DNA of 64,000 bases from Piscicola geometra (GCA_943735955.1 OX030956.1:10190445-10254444), one strand, 5' to 3'. Shown: positions 47,340 through 58,530, counted from the stretch's first letter. Notes: generated by a model from the letters alone, not told the origin. Program-made: numbers and translations.

Positions 47340-47445
47340 GGAATTATTGTATTGTATTTCATTGTATTGTATTGTATTTTATTGTATTTTATTGTATTTT
47401 ATTTTATTTTATTTTATTTTATTTTATTGAATTGTATTGTATTGT
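47340..47445. repeat. (ATTGT/ATTTT)n pentanucleotide array before LINE A2
   Basis: About 20 imperfect copies of TATTGTATTG and TATTTTATTT. The LINE fragment begins directly after it. Confidence 0.95.
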
Positions 47446-48870
47446 AAAATGCTCCTTTACGGCGTGCGTCTCTGTACCGCCTCTGACAACTAAGTCCAAC
47501 TCCTGGCCTGCTCGCGGCGGAACTGCTTCTACTGACAGGAGAAGGGGCGAAGGCGGGTCACTGGCGCCTTAAAACCAGTCGCTTCGGGCAGATGGGGCTC
47601 GTCAGCCCGGGAAGGCAACCCATCTAGGAGAAGGAAAACTCTGACTACCAACCGCTGCTGCCTTGCAGGCTATCCATTCATGGAAAAGACTTTGGGAGTC
47701 AACCCCAAGGAAAAATCAGGAGTCGGAGTCCCTAAGGCGGTGGATCGTCATCTAGGATGTTCTTCCGGCAACTCCTGCAGCCAAGTCGGCTCTAAGCGTG
47801 GTGCTTGCACCCCCTTGGGTCTAGTCGACAAAGCCGAGAGGGGGGTCCTGTTGTTTGGGCAGCACAAGACCTCTACACACTTTGCCCAGGCTAGCGCCCT
47901 GGAGAGGTCACTCCAGCTTCGATTATTCGTTGAAAAAACACGGAAGTAGCAGTTACCGGTTATAAGTCATATGCTTCATATGGCGCCAGGGGTTGCTTCC
48001 GACGGTGGGAGAGATCGCCATGTCTCATTTACAACTACCGCCCGCCTCAAGCTGGGCAGCCCCCAGTCAAATAGGTGTTGTTCCATCACAGTTTGCCTGC
48101 CCTACTGGGTGCGTTGGGCTCAGAGTGCTGCAACACTCGACAAGCAGACTTATTATGTACCCGCAAAAAAGATTACGCATACCAGGGAAAAAGATTGAGC
48201 GCTTTCCACATGCGGTGTCTTCGACGCATGCTCGGGATCTCATGGCAAGACCGCGTCACAAACAACGAGGTGTTGGCGAGGGCAGCCATTTCAAGCATGA
48301 CCACTCTTCTTCGTCAAAGACGTCTCCGATGGCTGGGACATGTACGTCGGATGGATGATGGCCGACTTCCCAAAGACGTGCTATTCGGCGAGCTTGCCTC
48401 AGGTTGGAGAGCAACTGGCAGGCCATACCTTCGCTACAAGGACGTCTGCAAGCGCGATATAAAATCTACAGAGATCGACGTCAGCACTTGGGAATCGCTT
48501 GCAGAAGATAAAAGCAGATGGAGGCAAGCTGTGCGCATGGGACTAGAAGCGGGGGAAGCAGAGATTCGTCGGCTTGCCAGTGAAAAGCGCTCTCGCAGAA
48601 AAGAAAAACAGCAGCGATCTGCGACCAGCAGCCACCAACAATCAACAGCGAGCAACAACCAGAGGCGAGCAACAACCAGCAGCCAACAACAACCAGCAGC
48701 CAACAACAACCAACAGCCAACAACAACCAGCTGCGAACGACAATCAGAAGAGAACAACAACCAACAAAGAACAACAACCATCAGAGAACAACAACCAGCA
48801 GCGACAAAACCACAGCGAAAAGTTCTCCCTCGGCGCAAGTCCATTGTCTACTTAAACTGAAGGACGCCAA
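47446..48870 (+). mobile_element. Internally deleted RTE-like LINE (family A2): 5' UTR fused to the C-terminal domain
   Basis: Bases 47450-48165 match the 5' region of the LINE at 8590-9300. At about 48165-48175 the sequence jumps to the C-terminal coding region (GATTACGCATACCAGGG...), skipping endonuclease and reverse transcriptase. The 3' end is at CTGAAGGACGCCAAC, the same as at 43322-43336. It is bounded on both sides by ATTGT arrays. Confidence 0.85.
48075..48860 (+). CDS. Intact 261-codon ORF of the deleted LINE (C-terminal domain only)
   Basis: ATG at 48075 lies in the former 5' untranslated region. The frame passes the deletion junction and continues into the LINE C-terminal domain: FHMRCLRRMLGISWQ, LRWLGHVRRMDDGRLPK, GRPYLRYKDVCKRD, STWESLAED, then a Gln/Asn/Thr-rich tail ending in LPRRKSIVYLN. 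It has no stop or shift, unlike the other LINE frames in this window. The C-terminal domain has no known enzyme activity; in some LINEs this region binds nucleic acid. Expression is unknown. Confidence 0.55.
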   Translation: MLFHHSLPALLGALGSECCNTRQADLLCTRKKDYAYQGKRLSAFHMRCLRRMLGISWQDRVTNNEVLARAAISSMTTLLRQRRLRWLGHVRRMDDGRLPKDVLFGELASGWRATGRPYLRYKDVCKRDIKSTEIDVSTWESLAEDKSRWRQAVRMGLEAGEAEIRRLASEKRSRRKEKQQRSATSSHQQSTASNNQRRATTSSQQQPAANNNQQPTTTSCERQSEENNNQQRTTTIREQQPAATKPQRKVLPRRKSIVYLN

Positions 48871-49000
48871 CATTGTATTGTATTGTATTGTATTGTATTG
48901 TATTGTTATGTTTTGTATTGTGTTGTATTGTATTGTATTGTATTTTATTGTATTTTATTGTATTGTAATGAATTGAGTTGTATTGTATTGCATTGTGTTG
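48871..49000. repeat. (ATTGT)n array between LINE A2 and LINE B2
   Basis: About 25 copies with variants (ATTTT, ATGTT). It links the 3' end of one LINE directly to the truncated 5' end of the next. Confidence 0.95.
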
Positions 49001-49001
49001 T

Positions 49002-51490
49002 ATCTTATCGACTACGTCATCGTGAGGAAGAAGGACAGGCAAGATATATAAGTGACCAAGTCAGTGTGTAGTGCTGAACGCTGGACAGACCACCAGCTCA
49101 TTATCACAAAGCTCAACATCCGCATTCAAACGAAACGACGCCCGCAAGGCAAAAAGGTTCCCAAACGAATGAATAATTTCAATCTGAATTCCGTCAATTG
49201 CAAGCAGTCTTTTGTAGACGCTTTAGAAAAGTGTTTGGAAGCCTCTTCTCCGAATAACCAGAATGTGGAGGAAGATTGGGCGTCACTTAGAGAGCTAATT
49301 TCCACCGCAGCTTCAGAGACTCTGGGACCCCAGATCAAAAAGCACAAGGACTGGTTTGACGAGAACTGCGAAGTCATCGAGCAGTTATTGGATATCAAAC
49401 ACCATCTCCACCAAGCTTATCTCGCCAACCCCAAATCCACGACAAGGAAAGATGCATACTTAATTTCCGTAAGAAGCAGGACGATTAGCTGAGTAACAAA
49501 GCTGACGAAATCCAGGCTTATGCAGACAAGAAGGACCACAAAAACTTTTACAACGCTTTGAAAAATGTTTATGGCCTCGCGTATTCTGGTTCATAACCCC
49601 TTCTCAGCGCAGATGGTTAAACTCTTATTACAGACAAAGAGAAGATATTGGAAAAATGGGCCGAACACTTCGACAACGTCCTTAATCACCTTTCTAAAAT
49701 CAACGTCGAAGCCATCAATCGTCTTTCCCAAGTGCCAACCAACGAAGCACTGGATGATCCTCCAACCTTGCACGAGACCCAGGAAGCAATACGTCTTCTT
49801 TCCAGTGGCAAAGCACCTGATTCAGACGCTATTCCAGCTGAGGTCTACAAGAAGGGGGGACCAGGTCTGACTAAAAGGCTTCACCAGTTGTACCTATTGA
49901 TGTGGGAGAAAGAGACGATTCCGCAAGAATTCAAAGATTCTTCCCTCATACATCTCAACAAGCGGAAAGAAAATATACAAGTCTGTGACAACCAAAGAGG
50001 CATTGCAGTTAAGATATTTGCTAGAATCCTACTCAACCGCCCATTAGCCCACCTTAACCAAGGTCTTTTGCCTAAAAGTCAGTGTGGTTTCCGAAAAGAA
50101 CGTGGAACCATCGACATGGCGTTTGCTGCCAGGCAGCTGCAAGAAAAGTGTCAGGAGCAAAACTCTGACCAGTTTTTTGCATATGTGGACCTCACCAAAG
50201 CTTTCGACAGTAGAGAGAGGCTATGGAAGATCATGGCCAAGTACGGTTGTCAAAGGAAATTCATCGTCTTGGTGAAAAACTTCCACGATAGAATGCAAGC
50301 CAGAGTCCAGGACAGAGAAAAATCATCTGACCCTCTCCCAGTCATGAACGGGGTCAAGCAAGGCTGCGTTCTGGCACCAACTCTGTTTAGCCTTATGTTT
50401 TCAGCAGCTGACTGATGCCTTCAGAGATGAGGTGGTTGGTGTCAATCTAAAGTACCGCACAGATGCCAAACTGTTCAACCATTAGAAGCTCCAGGCCAAA
50501 ACCAAAGTTACGACAGACATCATCAAAGACCTGCTGTTTGCTGATGACTGTGCCCTCAACGCTGTCTCCGAAGCCGACAGGCAACGCACCGTTAACCTGC
50601 TTTCCTGCGCCTGCACAAACTTTGGTCTGACGATCAGCACAAAGAAGACTGAAGTCCTTCATCAACGAGCGCCCGAAAAGCCCTACGTTGAGCCTAACAT
50701 CACGGTTAATGGCCAAAAGCTCAACACAGTGGACCGGTTCACCTACTTAGGCAGTACACGATCCCAAAGTGTCACTATCGATGATGAGGTGAACGTCAGG
50801 ATTGCTAGAGCCAGTTCCACCTTCAGCAGGCTGTACCCTAATGTCTGGAACAGAAGAGGCATCACCACTAGCTGAAAGTATACAGGGCTCTAGTGCCCCC
50901 CACACGGCTTTATGCATGTGAAACGTGGACTGTATATCAACGCCATGCTAGGAAGTTGAATCACTTTCACTCAATAAGCATAAGGAAGATCCTCGGCATA
51001 AAATGGCAAGACAAAATTCCAGACATTGTAAGACTGTCCATAGCTGGACTTCCCCGCATTTTCACCCTGCTAATGCAATCTCAGCTTCGCTAGGCAGGAC
51101 ATGTAGTCCGAATGCCAGACGATAGACTGCCAAAAAGACTCTTCTATAGTGAACTTCTGCATAGCCAGTGGTCTCAGGGTGGGCAAAAGAGAAGTTTTAA
51201 AGAAAATCTGAAAGCCTCACTAAAAACATTTTCCATCAACGTAGAAACGTGGGAACAAGCTGCAACGAATCGTCCCACCTGGAGCTCTTCCATTCACAAA
51301 GGTGCCATGACCAACGAGGCAAACAGGATCAACGCCGCAGAAAAGAAAAAGCAAGTCCGGAAAACCCACGCTATCAACCCTCCTGGAGACGTCCAACTCA
51401 TCCCTTGTCCCTCATGTTCCTGAACCTTCCGTGCCAGGATCCGCCACATCAGCCATCTGCGCACACATATAAAACCCTTCACAACACCCT
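49002..51490 (+). pseudogene. LINE reverse transcriptase and C-terminal region, frameshifted
   Basis: Ordered motifs: the end of the endonuclease (AERWTDHQLI), WAEHFDNVLN, SGKAPDSDAIPAEVY, SQCGFRKERGTIDM, YVDLTKAFDS, NGVKQGCVLAPTLF, then after a shift LFADDCAL (catalytic FADD), FTYLGST, RKILGIKWQDK and a final C2H2 finger CPSCS.TFRARIRHISHLRTH. Frame changes fall near 49480 and 50404 and again near 50870-51100. Stops lie at 49490, 49609-49620 and elsewhere. It cannot make a functional enzyme. Confidence 0.85.
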
Positions 51491-51535
51491 CCGAATGACT
51501 TAAAGTAGTTCTCGTCAACTCGACAGACGAACATC
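49002..51535 (+). mobile_element. RTE-like LINE (family B, copy 2), 5' truncated
   Basis: Starts inside the endonuclease (TTATCGACTACGTCATCGTGAGG) and continues to the end of the ORF and a short 3' region before the ATTGT array. Family B is also represented at 1651-2754. Confidence 0.85.
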
Positions 51536-52118
51536 ATTGTATTGTATTGTATTTTATTAAATTGTATTGTATTGTATTTTATTAAATTGTATTGTATTGT
51601 ATTGTATGTTATTGTATTGTATTGTCTTGTATTGTATTGTATTGCATTTTATTGTATAGTAGTGTATTGTATTGTATGTTATTGTATTGTATTGTATTGT
51701 ATGTTATTGTATTGTATTGTTTTGTATTGTATTGTATTGCATTTTATTGTATAGTATTGTATTGTATTGTATTGTATTGTATTGTATTGTATTGTATTGT
51801 ATTGTATTGTATTGTATTGTATTGTATTGTATTGTATTGTATTGTATTGTATTGTATTGTATTGTATTGTATTGTATTGTATTGTATTGTATTGTATTGT
51901 ATTGTATTGTATTGTATTGTATTGTATTTTGTTTTCTTTTATTGTTCTGTATTGTATGGTTCTGTATTGTATTGTTATGTATTGTATTTTATTGTATTTT
52001 ATTGTATTTTATTGTATTTTATTGTATTTTATCGTATTTTATTGTATTGTACTGTATTGTATTGTATTTTATTGTATTTTATTGTATTTTATTGGATCTT
52101 AATGTATTGTATTGTAAA
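51536..52118. repeat. (ATTGT)n pentanucleotide array, about 580 bp
   Basis: The longest of the three ATTGT arrays, purest at 51760-51925. Long frames through it (Tyr-Cys-Ile-Val-Leu repeats) are artefacts. Confidence 0.97.
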
Positions 52119-52600
52119 AAACACTAGCACCAAATATCTATTTTTCACCCGTCTGGGATGGAAACCTTTACAAAGTTTACGATTACTTATGTACAAGGTT
52201 ACTCAAAACCTAATCGATATTACCGCCAACATCTACCTCCTTCCAACTATAGTGAGCCAAAGGAAAGTTTGAAACTTATACTTCAAAGTTCCATTCTGCC
52301 GAACAGATGTTTACTTGCAATACTTTTTTCCCTCAACTATTCGACTCTGAAACCAGCTGCCAGTAAATATCACTACAACTAAGTCGTTAGGAAAGTTCAG
52401 AGCTAGTTTAATTACCTTACAATGAGCATTTGGATCCCTAGAAGAAGCAGTAGAAGACTCACGCGGTGGCAGGATAACAGAGAAAAAGACGAAACTCATA
52501 ACATTGATAGTATTAATAATTATAATAATGATAATAACATAGAAAAAAACAACAACAGTACTGAAAAATGATGATACATTAACAATACAAGAAGTTTGAC
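52118..52600 (+). pseudogene. Jockey/CR1-like LINE 3' end
   Basis: The plus strand encodes RLGWKPLQSLRLLMYKVTQN, LYFKVPFCRTDVYLQYFFPS and TIRLWNQLP, the conserved end of Jockey/CR1-like ORF2 proteins. It then becomes low-complexity ATA/ATG sequence. Frame breaks are present. Confidence 0.7.
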
Positions 52601-52619
52601 ACAAAAATTAATTTTTTGT

Positions 52620-53790
52620 GTCAAATATAACCCACGCGATTGAAGAAAACATACAAAGTGGGAGATGTTAAACCTTTTATTCACTAGAAAAACACATTTT
52701 TTTAAACTTTTTCAAACTTTTTTGTTTTTATATATATTTCAATATTTATTGGTTGATACTTTCAATTTCAAAAAAAATATTTAATTTTTGCATTTTTAGT
52801 GAAAGGATCATTTTTTGATTTTAACAAGCATAAAAGTTAAAGTCTTTTTTGCTTTTTTCTATTGACCAGATTTTTTAAAAATTTTGTTTAAAAAAACTTA
52901 GTTTCTTTTTTTTTACTCTTGTTAAGTTTTGACTGTTTTTTTGTTTGACCCGTTGCTTTGAAGCCTCCGAAAGACGGAATCTGTCCATTTCTTTATCAAT
53001 GTCCTAGTCTCTCTTCTGCCTATCTAAAACTGTATTGAGAAAAAGCTGCATAACAAAAATTAAATTATACACTTACTCCAGCTGATCAACATCTGCTTTT
53101 GACACCAAATGCACATCAAAGCCGAAAAACACCACTAGAATAACTTCAAATAGGGAGGTTCCATTACTTCTCTTACTAGACAGCCTAGGCGATTGTTTAT
53201 CTGTGGGTTTTGGCTTGAAAACTCAGTGAGATTATTTAAGGGGTGAATACAAATTGTTGTTGCCTTGAAAACCCCCCCATTTTGTTGTTTTCGTAAAAAA
53301 AATCCCTCTGGATACCATTATTTACTCAAGATAGAAGAGAACCTCATTGAATTGGTTCCAGGTTTAGCTGAGCTCAGAAGCCACCAGCTGGAGACACATG
53401 TCAATTGCATGTCCAACTACACTTTTATTTTTTCTATAAACGTTCATTTTAACCATAAAACTTTGTAAAACCTGATATATCTTTATATCCGTTTCAACCA
53501 ATTGCAGAACTTTATTCATGACCCTGCTTAAGCCCAGTGTAGTGTGGGCAGCAAAAATATTTTTTTATACATTATTATATTATTCTAAGTATTATATTAA
53601 GTAACCTTATTATCTAAGAATTTGAATAAACTAAATCATCAAATGATCTCTTTTCACTTAAAAACGCATTAAAAGTACCAACTTCCAATATTAAATATTC
53701 ATGAAATAACCTAGTGAACCATATTCCAAATGGACGTAACGAATTATCAATTTTCCGATTTTTTCCTACTTATGCCCCCCCCCCTACTGT
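52620..53790. other. AT-rich stretch without recognised gene
   Basis: A frame of 67 codons at 53265-53468 resembles nothing I know. No repeat ends were found. Confidence 0.4.
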
Positions 53791-53794
53791 AGGC

Positions 53795-54306
53795 CAAAAA
53801 AACTCGCCATTTTATATTTGGCATATGTTATTCGATTCTCAACTTTTTATCGCTGTTCGACTCAGAAACTAAGATGATATAAAAATAAATATTGATTAAC
53901 TCAGTTTGCAGTGAATTTATCTTTTAAAACTGAAACAAATTTAAAAATTGCAAAAACTGTTATGAAAAACAAATATAAATGTGAAAAATGTAATGAAAAA
54001 AATTTAATATTTACTTTAAAAACGAAAATTCTAACAACAACAACCAAAAACTTAAATTGAAACTTTAAATGTTTTAGAATTAAAAAAATATTTTTTTATG
54101 TATTTACATGATAGTTTTCGCTGTTTTTACACTTGTTTCAGTTTCGCAAAGTGAAGATACTGCATGTTAAAGAAAAAAATAATTTATAACATATTGTTCT
54201 TCATTTATTTTTTAATCAAATATTTGTTAACGTTGAAAATTGAGTTAAATTTTCCATGATTATAAACAAATAAACAGTGGTATGTTTTTTTTTTGGCCGA
54301 CAATCT
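53795..54306. mobile_element. Mariner-derived MITE
   Basis: CTACTGTAGGCCAAAAAAACTCGCC...ATATTTGGCATATGTTATTCGATTCTC on the left and TAAACAGTGGTATGTTTTTTTTTTGGCCGACA on the right imitate the mariner ends at 36001 and 37025, including the inner TCAACTTTTxxCACTGTT..ACTCAGAAA block. There is no transposase. Confidence 0.6.
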
Positions 54307-54340
54307 TCATCTGTTATCATATTTAACCCTCTACTGCATA

Positions 54341-54360
54341 GTGATGCCAATTGGCATCAC
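54341..54360. repeat. piggyBac subterminal palindrome, left
   Basis: GTGATGCCAATTGGCATCAC, a perfect 20-base palindrome. Variants lie at 54668 and 55771. Confidence 0.85.
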
Positions 54361-54774
54361 TACTTCTATGCTTTTTCATGAAGTTCAAAATGCGAAAATA
54401 AATCATTAGATAATTTTTTTAGATAGTAAACGCCCTAGAGCGCTTAATTTTAATATTTTTTTAATCATCTATGTTTATATTTCTCATCTATGCACTTCCG
54501 GAAATCGAGCTTATATCAACTACTTTAGCGCTGTTTCACAAGTTTTTCTTTAACATCTGAGTAGTAAATAAATTTTTTTTAGATAATCGTATCATTTGTC
54601 TTGATAAATAAATTTATTTCATAGTGTTAGGACAAACGGTTTGTTCATGATTGAAACATGAATATGCGATGCCAAATGGCATCACCATGCAGCTCTCGGG
54701 GCTTTATTTCTAATATATAAATCAGTGAAAACAACTTAATCATTTTGAGTTTTTGGATTTTTCAGATTTTAAAC

Positions 54775-55656
54775 ATGAATGTTCAATCATTTCAAGGAAA
54801 AAAAGGATCGAGGACTAAAACAATTGCAAGAACAATTTCTATTGAAAGCGATGACAGTGAGCTGTCTGATGACAATGAGAGGAATGAAGACTACAAGCCT
54901 CCTATAAACAATGATGAAAGTTCTGAAGAAAGCAGTGACGTTGAAGACATACCTTTAACTAGCACACAAATGAAAGCTAAAACAAAACGAAAACTGTTGT
55001 GGAAAACTACAAAAAATGAAACAGACAGAAGAATACCATTTTCAGGAGATGAGAGTCTAGATTCTCACATCCTGGACTTGAAATCTCCTACTCATTTTTT
55101 TGAATTATTTTTTTCAACTACACTAAAAGAACATATAGTTGAGCAGAGTAATCTTTACTCTGCTCAAACTCGTTCTGAAAAACCACTGCAGCTAACTGTT
55201 CCGGAACTAGAAATGTTTCTGGGCATATTCATGTGGATGTCCTTGGTAGTCTTACCAAGTACCAGAAGATACTGGAATGGTGAAATCGCAGAAGGTAAAC
55301 AATAAGACGGAAACTTGTTTCAACTAGATGATATAAATAATTACTATACATTTATTTTTTGCTTTCTTTCTATTGTAGGTTTATGTAAAGCAAGCAAAGG
55401 CCTAAGCAAAAAGAGATCTGCAGGTCGGCCAAGCTTGGAGAGTCAAATTCAAATCACGAAGAAGGGACGACAAGGACAGTATTTGCCTATTGCCAATGTT
55501 CGCACAGATGAAACTAGTCATTGGCCAACTTGGGCTACTGAAAGACTTCGCTGTCGTTTACCTGGTTGCAATGGTCAATCCCGCGTTCGATGTGAAAAAT
55601 GCCAAATATGTTTTACGAAGGAGAAAAACTGTTTCAAACGTTTTCACACTGAATAA
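54775..55656 (+). CDS. piggyBac-derived protein lacking the DDD catalytic core (two exons, predicted)
   Basis: ATG 54775 opens an acidic N-terminus (ESDDSELSDDNE) and the conserved block FFELFFSTTLKEHIVEQSN...ELEMFLGIFMWMS. At 55294/55295 the bases GAAG|GTAAAC form a donor, and 84 bases later TTTCTTTCTATTGTAG ends at 55378. Removing 55295-55378 keeps the frame and joins codons to 265 residues, ending in the Cys-rich finger (CRLPGC, CEKCQICFTKEKNC) that binds the terminal repeats. Without splicing the frame stops at 55303. The region between, which holds all three catalytic Asp in piggyBac transposases, is absent. The product could bind the element ends but not cut them, for example as a repressor; that is inference. 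The frame has no other defect. Confidence 0.7.
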
Positions 55657-55770
55657 CAACAATTTTTAACAATAATATTGTTTTAAAACTTTAAAAAAAT
55701 GTTTTGTTGTACAAGTTAAACAATATATATAAATATATAAAAAATGTGTTCGTTTCACTGGGAAGTGCAT

Positions 55771-55790
55771 GGTGATGCCAATTGGCATCA
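55771..55790. repeat. piggyBac subterminal palindrome, right
   Basis: GGTGATGCCAATTGGCATCA, the same core as the left copy and at a comparable subterminal position. Confidence 0.85.
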
Positions 55791-55959
55791 TATATGTTTT
55801 GGCTCATTTTCAACCTTTATTGGGAAAAATTTTGTATGTAAATAATTTTCCCTTGTTTTGTAATCTAGCACCAATATGAAAAAATTTTATTACTTGTAAT
55901 TCCTAAAAGTTTTTTTTAATTCATGCAGTAGAGGGTTAATAGTAACTTTTTGTTTAACG

Positions 55960-56118
55960 ATTTTTTTATGTGCGTTGATCTTCCAGAGAAGCCTTGCATA
56001 ATTTGTGAAAAAGAAAAACACTTTCACTGGCGAAACTTGGCCTCCTCCACTTGTAGTCCCACGTGTAAAACTTGTTTCCAGTTGCATCTATTCTGAACAA
56101 AAACTTCCAGGTGCTTAC
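55960..56118 (-). other. Short conserved-looking fragment, unidentified
   Basis: The minus strand reads FRIDATGNKFYTWDYKWRRP then FASESVFLFHKLCKASLED. It looks like a slice of a protein because of its aromatic and charged pattern, but I do not recognise it. Confidence 0.3.
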
Positions 56119-56124
56119 GTTATA

Positions 56125-56840
56125 AGTGAAGATACTGCATATTAAAGAAATCAGAAAAAAAATTTCTATCATCTTTTTCTGCATTCATTTTAAAGTCAAA
56201 TCTTTTTTTAAGTCGCCTGTTATCCATTCGATTAACACGTCTCAACCATCGGATACGTCTTTGACGGAAGAGAGTGGTCATGCTAAAAATAGCTATCTTT
56301 GCCAGCAGTTCGATGTTTTTAACGCGATCTCTCCATGAGATTTCAAGCACTCGTCATAGACAGCGCATGTGGAAAGCCATCTTTTTTGCTGGGATGCGTA
56401 GAGTGTCCAAGATTTATTTTCCCAATAAAAAGTGTTCTGAAGACAATCCCTATAAACAGAGACCTTGGTTTTTAATGTCAGCATCTAGTTGCTCCACACT
56501 CTTGGTGATAGCTTGCCTAAAATTGACAAAGCCTTGCCAATCCTCTGATTTAGTTCTGCAACTAGTTAGAGGTCATCAGTGATTGTCGAACCAATGTCAG
56601 TAAACATGCTGACGATTTTTAGAACATAGTTGTTAATAGTGATAAAGGGCGGCTCAGCTTGCTGTGCCTCCATCTGTGTTTTCTTAAGACAGATTGCTAC
56701 GCTGAACTTGTCGCATGCCTTAGAAAACCTGTTGAATAATTTTTTTATTTTTGCTTTAGAGTGGGAAACCAGTGCAGCATCATCTGCCAAAAGCATTTAT
56801 TTGATAATCGCTTTTCGTGTTTTAATTTTTTTTTTCAGGC
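56125..56840 (-). pseudogene. RTE-like LINE (family A) fragment: RT end and C-terminal domain
   Basis: From high to low coordinates: LLADDAALVSHSKAK (catalytic LADD), KKTQMEAQQAEPPFITINNY, FTDIGSTITDDL, then after breaks LEISWRDRVKNIELLAK and RRIRWLRRVNRMD. The order is that of the LINE at 8540. Heavily decayed with multiple shifts. Confidence 0.75.
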
Positions 56841-56844
56841 GAGC

Positions 56845-57225
56845 CAGGTGAAAAGACTGCCGGGAGTGAAGATATATACTAAGGTGCCGTTAAAGGAGAA
56901 AAAAAGTTCAAACTTTTTAAATTCTTTTTTGGTTCTTTTTATAGTTAAAAATCTTTGTAATTTAGCACTCGCGCAATACCAAGAAAGTTTCGAAATATTT
57001 CAAATATTCAAAAACCATTATTAATTTATTTAATTGAAAATAAACTTTAACAAATACAAGTTTTAATTTATTTAGAAAAATGAAACATTATTAAAGTTAT
57101 TCATTTTCAATATGCTTTTTCTTTTTCTAAGAAAGCATGATCAAAATGAAATTTTTAATAGTTTGGATATTCATTTCGGTGCTTTTCTACAAATTGAAGC
57201 AATAATTGTTTTTGATATTGTCTAG
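56845..57225. other. AT-rich stretch without recognised feature
   Basis: No gene or element end was found. Confidence 0.4.
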
Positions 57226-57227
57226 AC

Positions 57228-58358
57228 CAGTGGTTCTTAAACTTTTTGAAGCTTTTTTTGACCAAAATTAAATTGGTAGAGCATTATCTTTTTAAAATTA
57301 TAAATTAATGTAGAAACAGTCATAATTAATGAGGCGTATGAGTTTTGGTCTAAGAACTTATTTATACAACCAATTTATTTCGAGGTTTGATGTCAGTTGA
57401 AGAGATTCGCTAGAAACTGAAGACATTCAAACATGTTTTGGTTTTTTTTATTCTCATGGAAAAAAATCCTAATCCACATCTGTAGTTCAAGATATTCAGG
57501 ACTCACACTGATCCAAAATCCACACTTTTTCCAAACACTGCTTTTAAACCATTATCATTTTTTCATTCAATTAGTTTATAATCACGTTTTGTGTTAAGCT
57601 GATTATTTTCCAATCCATTATTTTCCAGCACGGGGATCTTCATCAGGAATTATTCTTTAAACATATTCAAGAAGAACCTTTAAATGATTCTTTACTTTTA
57701 TAGCTAGCAATGGCACTTCATTCTCAAAAAGTTCCCATTTTCCATTTTCTATGGCTTCTGAAATGCTGAAAAAAACAGGAAATTTTTTTCCCCATTTTGG
57801 TCATCCACTTCTTTTGCTGAAATGCACAGATCCATGAGACGAGAAAACTTGATACTCTTTCCTTGCACTGACAGATTCAATTCCTTAAGAATACAGAAAA
57901 TATCATAAAGGTATGCGACATGATTTTAGGAGCTAATAACATCCATCAGAGCAAAGTTATCGTGGCTTTACATATGCTTTAATATTTTTCAGAGCACGAG
58001 TGTACATTTTTTACGAGAAGGCTATCTGTCTTCTTTGTGTAAAATCACAGTTATTTTTTTCGAACCCATATCTTCACACAGTTCAGAAAATAAACGCGTA
58101 TTCAATGTTCTTTCTCAGATAAAGTTTTCAACTTTTATAACATTATTAATTACATTGTGGAGCTTATTTTTCTGCTACTAGTAAGCTGAATGGCAAAGCA
58201 CTGTATTTTTCCAATAAGCTGTTTTTCAGTTTTTTAACCATCTCATCCATTCTTTTGAAAACTAATTAATAAAAATTTTTTTTTACAATACAGGCCCACT
58301 GAACTGAGCTTTGCGGCCCACCAGGGGTCCGCGGACCACCACTTAAGAAACCGTGGGT
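57228..58358 (-). mobile_element. hAT (ZBED5-like) element relic
   Basis: The left end CAGTGGTTCTTAAACTTTTTGAAGC and the right end GCGGACCACCACTTAAGAAACCGTG are inverted repeats of a common hAT type. Minus-strand pieces read LQYLSDIFSSLNDLNLSLQG and FENEVPLLAIKVKNH, as in ZBED5-like transposases. I could not identify a clean 8-base duplication. A related right end is at 34331. Confidence 0.7.
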
Positions 58359-58530
58359 TAATCAACACACCATTTAACGCCAGTATTAGAGCTACTCCTC
58401 GCTCAGCTGCATCGTTTGCAACTACCAAACTGTTAGCCCTTCTCTGACCAACAACATAATCTTTGTCACAGTTCCATGTGTATTTCTAAAGCTGTGATTT
58501 TCTGATACAAAGTCACACAACCTTCATTCA
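58359..58530 (-). pseudogene. Transposase C-terminal fragment with ANDAAERGVALI motif
   Basis: The minus strand encodes WNCDKDYVVGQRRANSLVVA then NDAAERGVALILALNGVL before the hAT end interrupts it. The NDxAERGVALI block equals that at 61190-61225 in the 60735-62566 element, so both belong to one transposase family. Confidence 0.6.

Larger units (their letters stand above)
54327..55935 (+). mobile_element. Compact piggyBac element with TTAA duplication
   Basis: Terminal repeats CCCTCTACTGCAT and its exact complement ATGCAGTAGAGGG (13 bases), flanked by TTAA at 54323-54326 and 55936-55939, the hallmark of piggyBac. Internal near-palindromes TGATGCCAATTGGCATCA lie at about 54341 and 55772, with a variant GATGCCAAATGGCATCACC at 54668. 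It is 1,609 bases long, much shorter than an autonomous piggyBac. Confidence 0.95.

Noticed and set aside
51542..52272. ORFs with Tyr-Cys-Ile-Val-Leu repeats that look like membrane proteins
   Set aside because: The pentanucleotide ATTGT array gives a 5-residue hydrophobic repeat in all plus frames; no coding evidence.
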